NCBI RefSeq assembly: GCF_005930355.1
Contig: NZ_VDBO01000007.1
Location: 62,001 to 126,000, forward strand
From: Paenibacillus sinopodophylli
GTDB taxonomy: Bacteria > Bacillota > Bacilli > Paenibacillales > Paenibacillaceae
Direction of reading: 5' to 3'
DNA: 64,000 nucleotides
Positions 45,298-53,454 of the stretch are shown in pieces. A model generated the notes under the pieces. It saw nothing but the letters and a program-made list of their open reading frames with translations. It made no database searches and had not been told where the DNA came from. Each line of letters opens with the position of its first letter. Position 1 is the first letter of the stretch. The translations under genes were made by a program, and so were the position numbers.

Positions 45298-45321
45298 TTG
45301 ACCATTATTGTCATTTAGTCA
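45298..45321. promoter_or_regulatory. Candidate TetR operator upstream of the yhgE-like gene
   Basis: Contains TGAC-N7-GTCA and a further TAGTCA half-site. The half-site TGACCA is shared with the element in front of the tetR gene. Confidence 0.45.
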
Positions 45322-45331
45322 TTTTTTACTG

Positions 45332-45357
45332 TAAAAAAAGGCATCCAGACTATGCCG
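45332..45357 (-). terminator. Short terminator at the tetR stop codon
   Basis: Minus strand: GGCAT-N7-ATGCC followed by seven T residues, overlapping the end of the tetR gene. It separates tetR from the yhgE-like gene. Confidence 0.65.
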
Positions 45358-45925
45358 GAGCCAAGCCTACTTGCATATAGAATCGCAACTGCTCCGCAAC
45401 CTGTTGTTTATCCAGCGGTACATGCGTTTTTTTCCAATCTACCGTAAGTGCCATGTACAGCTTCAGCATTACAAATGCGGTCATCTCTGGGTTACACGGT
45501 TTAATCTCGCCTTTATCCATCGCGAGCTGCACCTGATGCTGAATGTAGCCGACTACCGCCTTCTCAATCTGCTGCATACCCTCCACCGCCATCGGGGTGC
45601 CGATCTCGCGTACCTCATGTGAAAGCTTCAACGCAAGCTCATGCTCCTCGCGGAACTCAAGCAGCTGCTCCAGTGCAGCATTCAAATTATCGAAAAACTT
45701 ACGTTTCGGATCTACAACCTTCTCTGCTACCTGCTTCATTTCAATAATCAGCCGCTTCATAATTTCATGAAACAACTCTTCTTTGTTCGCAAAAAAAGTA
45801 TAAATCGTTCCTTTGCCTACATTCGCAATCTTCGCAACCTGATCCATCGTCGTCGCTTTATAGCCGAACAACGCGAACGATTTCGCTGCCGCATCTACGA
45901 TCTGCTGCCGTCGATCAATTGCCAT
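45350..45925 (-). CDS. TetR-family transcriptional regulator
   Basis: A 191-residue repressor. The N-terminal HTH is clear (IVDAAAKSFALFGYKATTMDQVAKIANVGKGTIYTFF region, residues about 8-45); the rest is the ligand-binding helical domain. GGAGG stands 7 bases before ATG 45925, so 13 additional upstream residues in the frame are rejected. TGACC-N13-GGTCA lies 33 bases upstream of the start and a related element lies before the next gene, so it probably represses itself and the yhgE-like gene. The inducer is unknown. Confidence 0.87.
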   Translation of the reverse strand: MAIDRRQQIVDAAAKSFALFGYKATTMDQVAKIANVGKGTIYTFFANKEELFHEIMKRLIIEMKQVAEKVVDPKRKFFDNLNAALEQLLEFREEHELALKLSHEVREIGTPMAVEGMQQIEKAVVGYIQHQVQLAMDKGEIKPCNPEMTAFVMLKLYMALTVDWKKTHVPLDKQQVAEQLRFYMQVGLAPA

Positions 45926-45957
45926 TCCAACACCTCCGACCCGATGTCCCACTAAAA

Positions 45958-45980
45958 TGACCAAAAAACCAAAACGGTCA
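45958..45980. promoter_or_regulatory. Candidate TetR operator upstream of tetR
   Basis: Inverted repeat TGACC-N13-GGTCA, A-rich centre, just upstream of the tetR start. Confidence 0.5.
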
Positions 45981-46197
45981 ATTTGACTGAAGCAATCATA
46001 ACATGCGTCAATTCCGATTGCAATATACGTTTTAAAATCAGCTTAAGCTTCAGCTTCTTCCATTTCTTCGACCAATTAATCGTATGCTTTCTATGCCATC
46101 ATTTTCTCGCCATAACGGATCTCACGCTTTCATCGCCTCCCATTTTACACCGCGTTTGATTCCATTTTGGATTCATCCAATTTTCATTCGCCCTATG

Positions 46198-46227
46198 ATG
46201 ACTTTACTCAGTAAAAAGAGCTATAAT
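46198..46227 (+). promoter_or_regulatory. Promoter of the bacilliredoxin gene
   Basis: ATGACT (46198-46203), 18-base spacer, perfect TATAAT (46222-46227), about 58 bases before the start codon. Confidence 0.5.
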
Positions 46228-46284
46228 ACATATAGAGTTGTAAGTAACTATCATCTGCATAGCAGAATATAAGGAGTGTTTCCT

Positions 46285-46623
46285 ATGTCGTACAAAGAAA
46301 TTACATCCATTGAAGAATGGAACAACGTTTACGAAGCTTCCGCCGCTCGCCCGCTCGTTGTATTCAAGCATAGTACAACATGCCCGGTTAGCGCGAATGC
46401 ATATAGCGAATTCAAACAGTACCTAGACGGAAAACCAAGAGAAGACGTTGACTACGTGCTTGTGAAAGTAATCGAGTCCCGTCCTGTCTCCAACCAAATC
46501 GCCGAAGATACATCCGTGAAGCACGAATCGCCGCAAATTATTTATTTCGATAAGAAAGAAAAAGTATGGTCCGCTACCCACTGGTCCATTACCAAAGCAC
46601 ATATTACGGCAGTGCTTGACTAA
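46285..46623 (+). CDS. Monothiol bacilliredoxin BrxC/YtxJ family
   Basis: A 112-residue thioredoxin-fold protein of the YtxJ family, which removes bacillithiol from oxidised proteins in Bacillota. The single active cysteine is Cys 33 in STTCPVS. The segment KHESPQIIYF contains the cis-proline expected in the fold. I start at ATG 46285, 8 bases after AAGGAG; the frame start at 46276 would lie inside the spacer. It implies that this organism makes bacillithiol. A monocistronic gene with its own promoter and terminator. Confidence 0.9.
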   Translation: MSYKEITSIEEWNNVYEASAARPLVVFKHSTTCPVSANAYSEFKQYLDGKPREDVDYVLVKVIESRPVSNQIAEDTSVKHESPQIIYFDKKEKVWSATHWSITKAHITAVLD

Positions 46624-46646
46624 GCCTAGCGACAAAGCAGCAACGC

Positions 46647-46690
46647 GGCTGTTCTTAAAGGTCAATTACCTTGAAGAGCAGCCTTTTTCT
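46647..46690 (+). terminator. Terminator of the bacilliredoxin gene
   Basis: GGCTG...CAGCC stem extended by CTT/AAG and AAGGT/ACCTT, followed by TTTTTCTT. Confidence 0.8.
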
Positions 46691-46713
46691 TATTGTTAGG
46701 AGGAGGCATTCAA

Positions 46714-47139
46714 ATGGCAGAAATCGTTAAGCTGACCACCGACGAACAGATTGTCAGCGCATTTCCATTAATTATCCAGTTGCGCCCTCATTTGTCTGAA
46801 CAAGTTTATCTGGCAAAGGTAAAACAAATGCAGGCTAATAACGGATACCATCTTGTTGCCATTATTGAAGATGGTGTAGCCAAATCTGCAGCAGGCTATC
46901 GGATTAGCGAATCGCTGGCATGGGGCAAATATTTTTATGTCGATGACTTGATCACAGACGAGAGCAGCCGCTCCAAAGGCTATGCTAAGCTGCTGTTTGA
47001 TTGGCTAGAAGCAGAAGCAACAGCGAGTGGCTGCGAGCAATTCCATCTGGATTCCGGTGTTCAGCGACATGATGCTCACCGGTTCTATCTGAATAAGAGA
47101 ATGGACATTGTTGCTTATCATTTTCAGAAGCCGCTTTAA
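46714..47139 (+). CDS. GNAT-family N-acetyltransferase
   Basis: A 141-residue acetyltransferase. The acetyl-CoA pyrophosphate loop is seen as SSRSKGYAKLLFDW (the R/QxxGxG/A position reads RSKGYA), and the C-terminal strand has HLDSGVQRHDAHRFYLNKRM, a pattern common in small GNAT proteins. AGGAGG lies 10 bases before ATG 46714. The acceptor substrate is unknown. Confidence 0.85.
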   Translation: MAEIVKLTTDEQIVSAFPLIIQLRPHLSEQVYLAKVKQMQANNGYHLVAIIEDGVAKSAAGYRISESLAWGKYFYVDDLITDESSRSKGYAKLLFDWLEAEATASGCEQFHLDSGVQRHDAHRFYLNKRMDIVAYHFQKPL

Positions 47140-47166
47140 CGTTATTCCGATATAAATAAGCAAAAG

Positions 47167-47203
47167 AAGATGACCTCTGCACTTTAGTAGAAGTCATCTT
47201 TTT
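47167..47203 (+). terminator. Terminator of the GNAT gene
   Basis: AAGATGAC pairs with GTCATCTT, with an inner TCT/AGA pair, followed by TTTTTAAT. Confidence 0.8.
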
Positions 47204-47235
47204 AATGTCTTAAGAGGCACTTTGGTTTACAAAAG

Positions 47236-47421
47236 TTAATATTCCCTATACGCTTTGAAGTCCATAACGCGAGCTTTATGGACCTCTGCATCATTCACAT
47301 ATCTTATATATTCCTCTGCGCTAGCTGAAATTCCGCATACTTCTACCACTTCTATTTGCTGAAAACAGCCTTCTAGAATTTCTGCTTGCATCATTTGATC
47401 CTCAACGATTAGAATACGTAT
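47236..47421 (-). pseudogene. Remnant of a response-regulator receiver domain
   Basis: A 61-codon frame on the minus strand begins IRILIVEDQMMQAEIL, which is the start of a receiver domain (first strand and acidic pair Glu-Asp), then continues with a helix-strand-helix stretch and stops at KAYREY before any phospho-acceptor aspartate context. The expected first methionine is ATA, with GAGGT shortly upstream, and the only ATG is internal. It is thus either a decayed 5' fragment of a LytTR- or NarL-type regulator or a short protein with a non-AUG start. No rest of the gene and no kinase are nearby. Confidence 0.45.
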
Positions 47422-47576
47422 TTTTTGACCTCATGCTTATGCTTCTTATTCATAGTAATTAGAACTATACAAACGAGACAAACTATGCCATTCAGCCCAT
47501 TCTCAATAACGCATAAATGTGGTTATCTATAGAATGTCGGAATATATCGTTTTTTATAAATTAGGAGGATATTTTT

Positions 47577-48824
47577 ATGAAGCGTTTCGCCATGATCGCA
47601 GTAACCATCACCATTTTTTGGACCGCTATTACAGGATCATTCACAAATAATCAAGCATCGGCAGCAGCCTCAGCGCCGGTATTCAAAGATATTAAAGGCC
47701 ATTGGGCGGAGAAAACAATTGCCAATATGGTAAATCAAGGGATCTTGGACGGATATCCCGATGGGACCTTTCGACCACAGGAGCCTGTTAAGGTCGACCA
47801 ATTTATCAAAATGCTCGTTCTTTCCTACACGGATCTTCATCAGAATGGCTCGAGAAGCTGGAACCTTTCGTTCCTCCAGTCGCTTAGCGAGGAAAACCAA
47901 GCGATCCTAAAGCAGGATTACCGCTATTTCGAATTCAAGCCAAGTCCGGTCGGCTATTGGGCCAAACAGTTTATTGATGTGGCCAGCGACCTCCATTTCC
48001 TGAACAAGTCCAGATATAATGACTTCCAAGCGGATATGACGCGCGAGAACGTAGCCGAGATCGTCTATTACACGCTGCAGGAAACGGAATTTTTGGAGGA
48101 CGGCCAATTCGGCCAGAAAATGGCTCAAGCCTATGGCGACATCATGGGCGCAAGCGAGCGCGAGCAGAAATTTATTGCCGAGACACTTGTGAAAGGCATT
48201 ATGCAGGGGTATCCGAACGGGTTCTTCGGTGTTGGGGACACGGTTACCCGTGCTGAATCACTCGTTATTTTGAACCGTCTCACCGACAAGTCGAAGCGCC
48301 TTGCCATTACCGTCTCACCCGAGAAGCTGGAACGAGTCGTTCCTACAATTGGCGGCGGTAAGAAGATTATCGTATTCCCCGACAAACGGATGTGGGATGC
48401 TTATGAAGCACTAATCACGGCTGGACAATTGCGCGGCACGAATCATGATCTATACGAAACGACGCTCCGATTATTCAAGGACCAAGCAGAGAAAGACAAC
48501 GTACTGAACCGTTCATCAGGCTCATCAGCCGTCAATGAAGAAGCAGCTGTCTGGCTCGACCCCCAATACAATACGTATGGCATCACCATGAGGCTGCGTG
48601 AAGGTACGCTCGCTCGCAACAAAGAGGTCGTCGAGCAATTCGCCAACCAACTGTTCGGCTATAACGCATCCGTATTTAAGGAGCTTTTTAACGAAATTAG
48701 CAAAAAGGTCGAAGCTGGCGCCAAGGTTGCCTCTCAGCAAAAGCTGATCGGGACCGATAATGTGAATGTTCAAGTCGATGCAGCTGCCAAAACCGTTATT
48801 TTCTCTATCGCTACGAAAAGATAA
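47577..48824 (+). CDS. Secreted SLH-domain protein with unassigned C-terminal domain
   Basis: A 415-residue protein: signal peptide ending near QASAAASA, three SLH repeats (FKDIKGHWAEKTIANMV with FRPQEPVKVDQFIKML; a more divergent one around VGYWAKQFIDVASDL; and LVKGIMQGYPNGFFG with VTRAESLVILNRL), then a C-terminal region (about 225-415) that I do not recognise. SLH domains tether it to the cell-wall polymer. AGGAGG stands 8 bases before the ATG. Monocistronic, with a good terminator. In base composition it resembles the rest of the chromosome and not the AT-rich surface-polymer region, so it is probably unrelated to the other SLH gene. Confidence 0.82.
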   Translation: MKRFAMIAVTITIFWTAITGSFTNNQASAAASAPVFKDIKGHWAEKTIANMVNQGILDGYPDGTFRPQEPVKVDQFIKMLVLSYTDLHQNGSRSWNLSFLQSLSEENQAILKQDYRYFEFKPSPVGYWAKQFIDVASDLHFLNKSRYNDFQADMTRENVAEIVYYTLQETEFLEDGQFGQKMAQAYGDIMGASEREQKFIAETLVKGIMQGYPNGFFGVGDTVTRAESLVILNRLTDKSKRLAITVSPEKLERVVPTIGGGKKIIVFPDKRMWDAYEALITAGQLRGTNHDLYETTLRLFKDQAEKDNVLNRSSGSSAVNEEAAVWLDPQYNTYGITMRLREGTLARNKEVVEQFANQLFGYNASVFKELFNEISKKVEAGAKVASQQKLIGTDNVNVQVDAAAKTVIFSIATKR

Positions 48825-48837
48825 TCTAATTTTAATG

Positions 48838-48873
48838 AAACCTCCTCAGGCTGATGCCTTTGGAGGTTTTTTT
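48838..48873 (+). terminator. Terminator of the SLH gene
   Basis: AAACCTCC pairs with GGAGGTTT around an inner AGG/CCT pair, followed by TTTT. Confidence 0.85.
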
Positions 48874-48980
48874 GATAGTTGCACCTTCTGTAATTGCTAC
48901 CAATGAACTAACATAAATGCCCATTTCTATTATATAATGAGTACGTATGACATTGATGCGAATACGAGAGGAATGGTACG

Positions 48981-49595
48981 ATGTTTGGAAAATTAGCTGC
49001 GGATGCACTGGGATTAAGCGATATTGGAGCGATTATCAAGCCCGCGGATTTCAGCAAAGCTGATTCTGACGACTATGTGATGCACGAGGATAACGAGAAG
49101 ATTTATTTCCTTATCAAATCAAAATCAGATGAATACTGCTTTACCAATATTGCGCTTATCCATTTGGACGGCACAAGTGCACTGAGCAAGAAACGTACGC
49201 TAAAGCGCTATGCCTTCAATGCTAACCAAATTTCACAGGTCACGCTTGAAACAGCGGGCACGGTCGATCTTGACGTCGAGATCAAGTTCACTATTGGCTC
49301 CGTACCGTTCTCCATAGACGTGAACAAGAAACACCTCGAGGAACTCAAAGACCTCTACAAAGCACTTATCAAAATTTCCGAGATAACGCGCGAGAACGAA
49401 ATCTCGCTAGAATATGCAAGACGCAGCCTAGATCTCGCATCCACTACACTGCAGCAAATTCATAAGGGCGACTTCAACGTTGTCGAGCAATTCGACGGCT
49501 TGAACAAATCAGCTTTCAACTGGCTGGTCAACACTCATAAGCAATACCGCGTGAAGGATTTCGGTGCGATTTTCGAGCGCTACATTAATAACTAA
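48981..49595 (+). CDS. Bacterial PH-domain protein (YvbH-like)
   Basis: A 204-residue cytoplasmic protein. Residues 1-125 look like the bacterial pleckstrin-homology fold with alternating strands (KIYFLIKSKSDEYCFTNIAL, LKRYAFNANQISQVTLET, DLDVEIKFTIGSVPFSIDV); residues about 130-204 form helices like the YvbH-type oligomerisation domain. Bacterial PH proteins of this group have no settled function. AGGA lies 8 bases before the ATG, and a TATAAT box stands at 48933-48938 about 40 bases upstream, without a good -35 box. Single gene with its own terminator. Confidence 0.75.
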   Translation: MFGKLAADALGLSDIGAIIKPADFSKADSDDYVMHEDNEKIYFLIKSKSDEYCFTNIALIHLDGTSALSKKRTLKRYAFNANQISQVTLETAGTVDLDVEIKFTIGSVPFSIDVNKKHLEELKDLYKALIKISEITRENEISLEYARRSLDLASTTLQQIHKGDFNVVEQFDGLNKSAFNWLVNTHKQYRVKDFGAIFERYINN

Positions 49596-49636
49596 TTTAT
49601 TTTTATTGTATTAATTGAATAATACCTAACAAGACG

Positions 49637-49678
49637 AAGAACGTCCGTTTGCCAAAAGGCATACGGGCGTTCTTTTTT
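49637..49678 (+). terminator. Terminator of the PH-domain gene
   Basis: AAGAACG...CGTTCTT stem with internal CCGT/ACGG and GCC/GGC pairs, AAAA loop, followed by TTTTT. Confidence 0.85.
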
Positions 49679-49705
49679 GCACACATATAAGGAGGCGAAC
49701 GGGAG

Positions 49706-50374
49706 ATGGATACTTTTGAGAGTATGCATGCCGCTTTTATCGAAAAACATTTAACTAGCAGAAAGGGTGAACGACGGGCGCGCTTGGAACGCGGGCACGG
49801 CTTTGGAGAACGGCTGCTTTTGCAAAATGTGTGGTGGCCAGTATTTGGACATTTCGACCATCTACATCCCGAATATGAAGTGTATGATCGGAACCGGAAA
49901 TCCTACTTTCTTGATTTCGCTTACTTGCCCCCTTTTGGGCAATTCGACTTGGAGTGTGACGGCTACCAAAGCCACATTAAAGAGATGGATCGAGACAAAT
50001 TCAGCTATGCACTCAATCGCGATACATTTTTGACGGCATTGGGCTGGCGGATGCTCCACTTCTCGTTCGACGATATTAAGGATCGCCCAGAAATTTGTCA
50101 ATCTTTGCTTCGACTAGCTGTCGGACCCTACCTTTTACGCGAGAAAACCTCATTAACTGCAACGAGGACGGAGAAGGATTTATTGCTGCTCGCCTGGAGT
50201 CTTGGCAGAGCTATTCGACCGATAGATGTCAGCGAAGCGTGGAAAGTGAATTTCCGTACATCGCGGAAGCTATTAACCGGATTAGCAGACAAAGGCTGGT
50301 TGCAGCCTATCTCGAAAGGAACCACGATACGTTATTATGAGCTGAATAAAGAGACGCTTGAGCTGCTCTTATAG
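49706..50374 (+). CDS. DUF559/Vsr-like endonuclease-fold protein with C-terminal winged helix
   Basis: A 222-residue protein. The central part has the restriction-endonuclease-like pattern of DUF559/Vsr relatives: FLDFAY (Asp 70), then FDLECDGYQSH (Glu 83, Asp 85, His 90), DRDTFLTALGWRMLHFSFDDI. The C-terminal 70 residues look like a winged helix (DVSEAWKVNFRTSRKLLTGL, then DKGWLQPISKGTTIRYY). It may bind or cut DNA, but no partner gene (methylase, helicase or transposase) is next to it. AAGGAGG lies 10 bases before the ATG. The palindromic repeats begin 33 bases after its stop, which may or may not be chance. Confidence 0.65.
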   Translation: MDTFESMHAAFIEKHLTSRKGERRARLERGHGFGERLLLQNVWWPVFGHFDHLHPEYEVYDRNRKSYFLDFAYLPPFGQFDLECDGYQSHIKEMDRDKFSYALNRDTFLTALGWRMLHFSFDDIKDRPEICQSLLRLAVGPYLLREKTSLTATRTEKDLLLLAWSLGRAIRPIDVSEAWKVNFRTSRKLLTGLADKGWLQPISKGTTIRYYELNKETLELLL

Positions 50375-50406
50375 GGTAAGGTCGACGCGGCAGCCACCGA
50401 CTTCCG

Positions 50407-50607
50407 CTATCCTGCACTTTTGCAGGATACACCCCTTTTTCTAACCTCCATCCGGGGCTATGTTGTACTTTCGCAGGATAGGTGTCTGTTAATGTCTTTA
50501 TTACTGGCTGTAAGCATCATTTTTGAGCTCTATCCTGCAAACGTGCAGGATAGAGCTCATTTTAGCGCCGTTTTAAGACAAGTTAATGCAAATGTGCAGG
50601 ATAGCTC
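50407..50607. repeat. Four copies of a TATCCTGCA/TGCAGGATA palindromic repeat
   Basis: Copy 1 (50407-50429): CTATCCTGCA-CTTT-TGCAGGATA. Copy 2 (about 50464-50482): only the right arm CGCAGGATAGG is well kept. Copy 3 (50525-50558): perfect 15-bp arms, GAGCTCTATCCTGCA-AACG-TGCAGGATAGAGCTC in two halves. Copy 4 (about 50584-50607): right arm TGCAGGATAGCTC. All have a four-base centre flanked by TGCA-like ends. The right arms are spaced about 51, 72 and 51 bases. Confidence 0.75.
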
Positions 50608-50860
50608 GGATGTGGTTGGGTTATGGTTAGAATGTGGTTGGATTTAGTAGTGATAATGCTAGCAGGGCGAGCAGCAGCATTGGTTGGGACCATGCGAGCG
50701 GGGGAAGCTGCGAGATAAGTCGGTGTGATACGAGTAATGTGAGCAAAACCATTAATTAATGTGAGGCGTCGGGTGCGAGATGTGATGCGGGCGAGGCACT
50801 ATTAGGTGCGATCCTTGCCGTACCATTAGGTACGGTGCATGATGCGAGCATCACGAACCC

Positions 50861-50886
50861 CCGCCCACTTCGCGAAGAGTGAGCGG
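50861..50886 (-). terminator. Hairpin after pucG
   Basis: Minus strand: CCGCTCACT pairs with AGTGGGCGG (one G-U) 18 bases after the pucG stop. No T tract, so terminator function is uncertain. Confidence 0.4.
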
Positions 50887-50903
50887 AGGGATTCAGCCTG
50901 CTA

Positions 50904-52145
50904 TTAGCTAGGAAGCTGAATATCGTAAGCGTCCATCGCTGCTTGCAGCGCCTTGCCAGCTTCGAGCGTTTGGCCATGGCGCAGCAGTACGGCTTCAAGC
51001 GCGCCAAGCGTGAGCAGCACATTGCGTTTGCTGCAGCTGTAGCCCATCGTGCCGATGCGCCATATTTTACCCTTTAGAGGGCCGAAGGAGCTGGCGATTT
51101 CAATACCGTAATGCTCAAGCAGCATGGAGCGAACCGACTCCCCGTCGATACCTACAGGAATCTCGATACAGGTAACGACAGTCATTTTGCAGGAAGGATC
51201 ACCATATAGACGAAGACCCATTGCCTCAAGACCTGCGACTAGCGCCCCTTCATGCTCACGATGCCGAGCAAAGCGCGTGTCCAATCCTTCTTCAAGTACA
51301 AGGCGCAAACCCTCGCGCAGCGCATACAGCATAGAGGTCGCTTCCGTATGATGATTCAGTCGAGCTGGACTCCAATAATCCTGCAGCTGGCTCAGATCCA
51401 AGTAGTTGCTCTGGATAGGACGCAGCAGCGGATCATCCTCGCCATCCGCGAGCAACAGCCCTCTCTCGATTTTTTTACGGCTTTGCAGCTTGGCCTCCGC
51501 CCTTTTATTGTACGTAATCGGAGCCATACCCGCCGGAACGGACAAGCATTTCTGAGTGCCACCGATTACAGCGTCGATCAACAGCCGATCCGTTGCTACC
51601 TCGATGCCGCCTATCGTCGCAACTGCGTCCACCACAAACAGCGCGTTCACTTCCCTGCACGCCTGCCCAATTCCCGTAAGCGGCTGCATACGCCCGGTTG
51701 AGGTTTCGCCATGAACAAGAGCAACTAGCTTCGGCTGATGCTCCTGAATCGCACCGATAATCTCCGCCTCCGTGAACACGGTGCCCCAGTCTGTTTCCAA
51801 CGTTACCACTTCCGCACCGCAGCGCCTTGCGATTTCCGTCAGCAAATGTCCAAACCTGCCATAGATAGGCACAAGAACCTTGTCACTAGGCTCAATCAAT
51901 CCAATAAGTACAGCTTCAATACCTGATCTCGACGTTCCGTCTACCGGAAATGCCCATTCATTCTCCGTCTTGAAGAGCTGTCGCAGCATCTCCATCGTCT
52001 CATTCATCAAAGCGGTAAATTCAGGATCAAACTGCCCCAGTATTGGGTATGACATCGCCCTCAACACGCGCGGATCAACCTCGACTGGACCTGGTGTCAT
52101 TATCGTACGCGGCGATGGTGCGAGATCTTTATATACTCCTGCCAT
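50904..52145 (-). CDS. pucG: (S)-Ureidoglycine-glyoxylate / alanine-glyoxylate aminotransferase
   Basis: A 413-residue class V PLP aminotransferase. It has the family N-terminus TIMTPGPVEVDPRVLRAM, VHGETSTGRMQPL and the PLP lysine in GGTQKCLSVPAGMAP. Sequence alone cannot separate alanine-glyoxylate transaminase from ureidoglycine-glyoxylate transaminase, but it is the third gene of an operon with allantoinase and allantoate amidohydrolase, so the PucG role (moving the amino group of ureidoglycine to glyoxylate, giving glycine) is strongly favoured. Its ATG overlaps the pucF stop by one base (TAATG), meaning coupled translation. Confidence 0.88.
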   Translation of the reverse strand: MAGVYKDLAPSPRTIMTPGPVEVDPRVLRAMSYPILGQFDPEFTALMNETMEMLRQLFKTENEWAFPVDGTSRSGIEAVLIGLIEPSDKVLVPIYGRFGHLLTEIARRCGAEVVTLETDWGTVFTEAEIIGAIQEHQPKLVALVHGETSTGRMQPLTGIGQACREVNALFVVDAVATIGGIEVATDRLLIDAVIGGTQKCLSVPAGMAPITYNKRAEAKLQSRKKIERGLLLADGEDDPLLRPIQSNYLDLSQLQDYWSPARLNHHTEATSMLYALREGLRLVLEEGLDTRFARHREHEGALVAGLEAMGLRLYGDPSCKMTVVTCIEIPVGIDGESVRSMLLEHYGIEIASSFGPLKGKIWRIGTMGYSCSKRNVLLTLGALEAVLLRHGQTLEAGKALQAAMDAYDIQLPS

Positions 52146-53431
52146 TATAGTTCTTCCTCCTCATACCCTAATCTGTAGAGCAGCTCCATAAGTACCATCA
52201 CGCCGACCGCAAGCTTGCGCGGCTCCGTGTATTCTTCCGGAGAATGAGATATACCGTGCCTGCTTGGCACAAACAGCATCGCCGTCGGACAAATATGCTC
52301 GAACATCTGCGCATCATGACCCGCCCCGCTGACCATGCGCTTCGAGGTGATAGACAATCCATGACACACATCGTCCAATTGCTGCTTCAACCGTTCATTC
52401 ATCGGCACGGGTTCCTCGCGGAACCATTCCGTGCCACTCAGCCCAAGCCGACGTCCATCCGCGATCGAAGCAAACTCCTTCATCACCCAGTTGCAGAAGC
52501 CGTCGAGCGCAGTCTCATCGGCATGGCGGGCATCCAGCGTGAATACGACCTTGCCGGGCACGACATTCGGCACATTTGGCTGCACCTGCAGGCTGCCAAC
52601 CGTGGCTACAAGCGGCGAACCTAGTCGCATCGTCTCTAAGCGCAGCGCTTGAATCATCATACTGACACCCTCCAGCGCATCCCTGCGCATATGCATAGGC
52701 GTCGTTCCCGCGTGATTCGACTCGCCAACAACCTCGAACTTCAACCTTCGCTGGCCTGCAATCGTATCGACTACACCAACTGCAATTCCTTCCTTCTCCA
52801 GCACAGCACCTTGCTCAATATGAACCTCGATGAAGGCACCAATATCATGACGACGACTGTCTCTAGCTGTACCTTTCCCAAAACCGCAGCGATGCATCGC
52901 ATCTACGAAATACACTTCATTGGCGTCCTGCAAATGCCCAATCTGTTCAAAATTCCGCTTGCCAACAACGTTGCCTGAGCCCCAATATGCCAACGGAAAC
53001 CTGCTCCCCTCTTCCTCGCAGAGTGAAACAATCTCAAGTGTCCGTTTGGGCTTTCCATAATGCTTATGCAAATAATCCAATGCGAGCAGTCCTGCTGCAA
53101 TGCCGTAAGCACCGTCATACATGCCCCCCTGCACAACCGTGTCGATATGCGAGCCTGTTATAATGGAAGGCGCATCAACATCCTCGCCTTGCATGATTCC
53201 GAATAAGTTACCTACATGATCGAATGAAGTCATCATGCCATAGCTCGCCATTTTGACCTCCAGCGCCTGCTGTGTTTCTAGCCACCCATCTGTATAGAGC
53301 AGCCGCGTAATGCCGCCTCTATCATCCGAACTGAACGCCGCCATCCAGTTTAATAGGTGCATAACCTCTATCTCAAAATAGGTCAACATCCGCTCCTTAT
53401 CTTGCGCCCAGAAACGTACATTTCGCGTCAT
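52145..53431 (-). CDS. pucF: Allantoate amidohydrolase (M20 family)
   Basis: A 428-residue metal-dependent amidohydrolase that converts allantoate to ureidoglycine, CO2 and ammonia. M20/AllC features: SHIDTVVQGG with the first metal ligands, CEEEGSRFP with the catalytic Glu pair, EVHIEQGAVLE, ESNHAGTTPM (dimerisation domain) and SGAGHDAQMF with the last His. RBS AGGAGG lies 7 bases before the ATG. Downstream of pucH by 23 bases and coupled to pucG. N-carbamoyl-amino-acid hydrolases are close relatives, but the operon supports allantoate. Confidence 0.88.
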   Translation of the reverse strand: MTRNVRFWAQDKERMLTYFEIEVMHLLNWMAAFSSDDRGGITRLLYTDGWLETQQALEVKMASYGMMTSFDHVGNLFGIMQGEDVDAPSIITGSHIDTVVQGGMYDGAYGIAAGLLALDYLHKHYGKPKRTLEIVSLCEEEGSRFPLAYWGSGNVVGKRNFEQIGHLQDANEVYFVDAMHRCGFGKGTARDSRRHDIGAFIEVHIEQGAVLEKEGIAVGVVDTIAGQRRLKFEVVGESNHAGTTPMHMRRDALEGVSMMIQALRLETMRLGSPLVATVGSLQVQPNVPNVVPGKVVFTLDARHADETALDGFCNWVMKEFASIADGRRLGLSGTEWFREEPVPMNERLKQQLDDVCHGLSITSKRMVSGAGHDAQMFEHICPTAMLFVPSRHGISHSPEEYTEPRKLAVGVMVLMELLYRLGYEEEEL

Positions 53432-53454
53432 CGCCGCTCCTCCTATCTCTTCCG

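Larger units (their letters stand above)
45926..46284. other. Divergent intergenic region of tetR and the bacilliredoxin gene
   Basis: Contains the TetR-type inverted repeat at 45958-45980 and the bacilliredoxin promoter at 46198-46227. No further gene seen. Confidence 0.6.
47140..47576. other. Intergenic region with receiver remnant
   Basis: Besides the terminator at 47167-47203 and the receiver remnant, the segment 47430-47576 must hold the promoter and leader of the SLH gene. No consensus promoter was convincing. Confidence 0.5.
50375..50903. other. Non-coding region with several palindromes
   Basis: About 530 bases without a convincing gene. 50407-50607 holds four related palindromic repeats; 50506-50515 holds the dispersed GGCTGTAAGC motif. 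50650-50903 is rich in small palindromes: CCGTACC-ATTA-GGTACGG (50818-50835) and a 9-bp hairpin at 50861-50886. Confidence 0.65.

Noticed and set aside
46084..46272. 62-codon plus-strand frame before the bacilliredoxin gene
   Set aside because: It overlaps the promoter, has no RBS and shows no recognisable pattern.
50407..50607. Possible CRISPR array
   Set aside because: The repeats are palindromes of uneven conservation with spacings of about 51 and 72 bases, and no cas genes are present.
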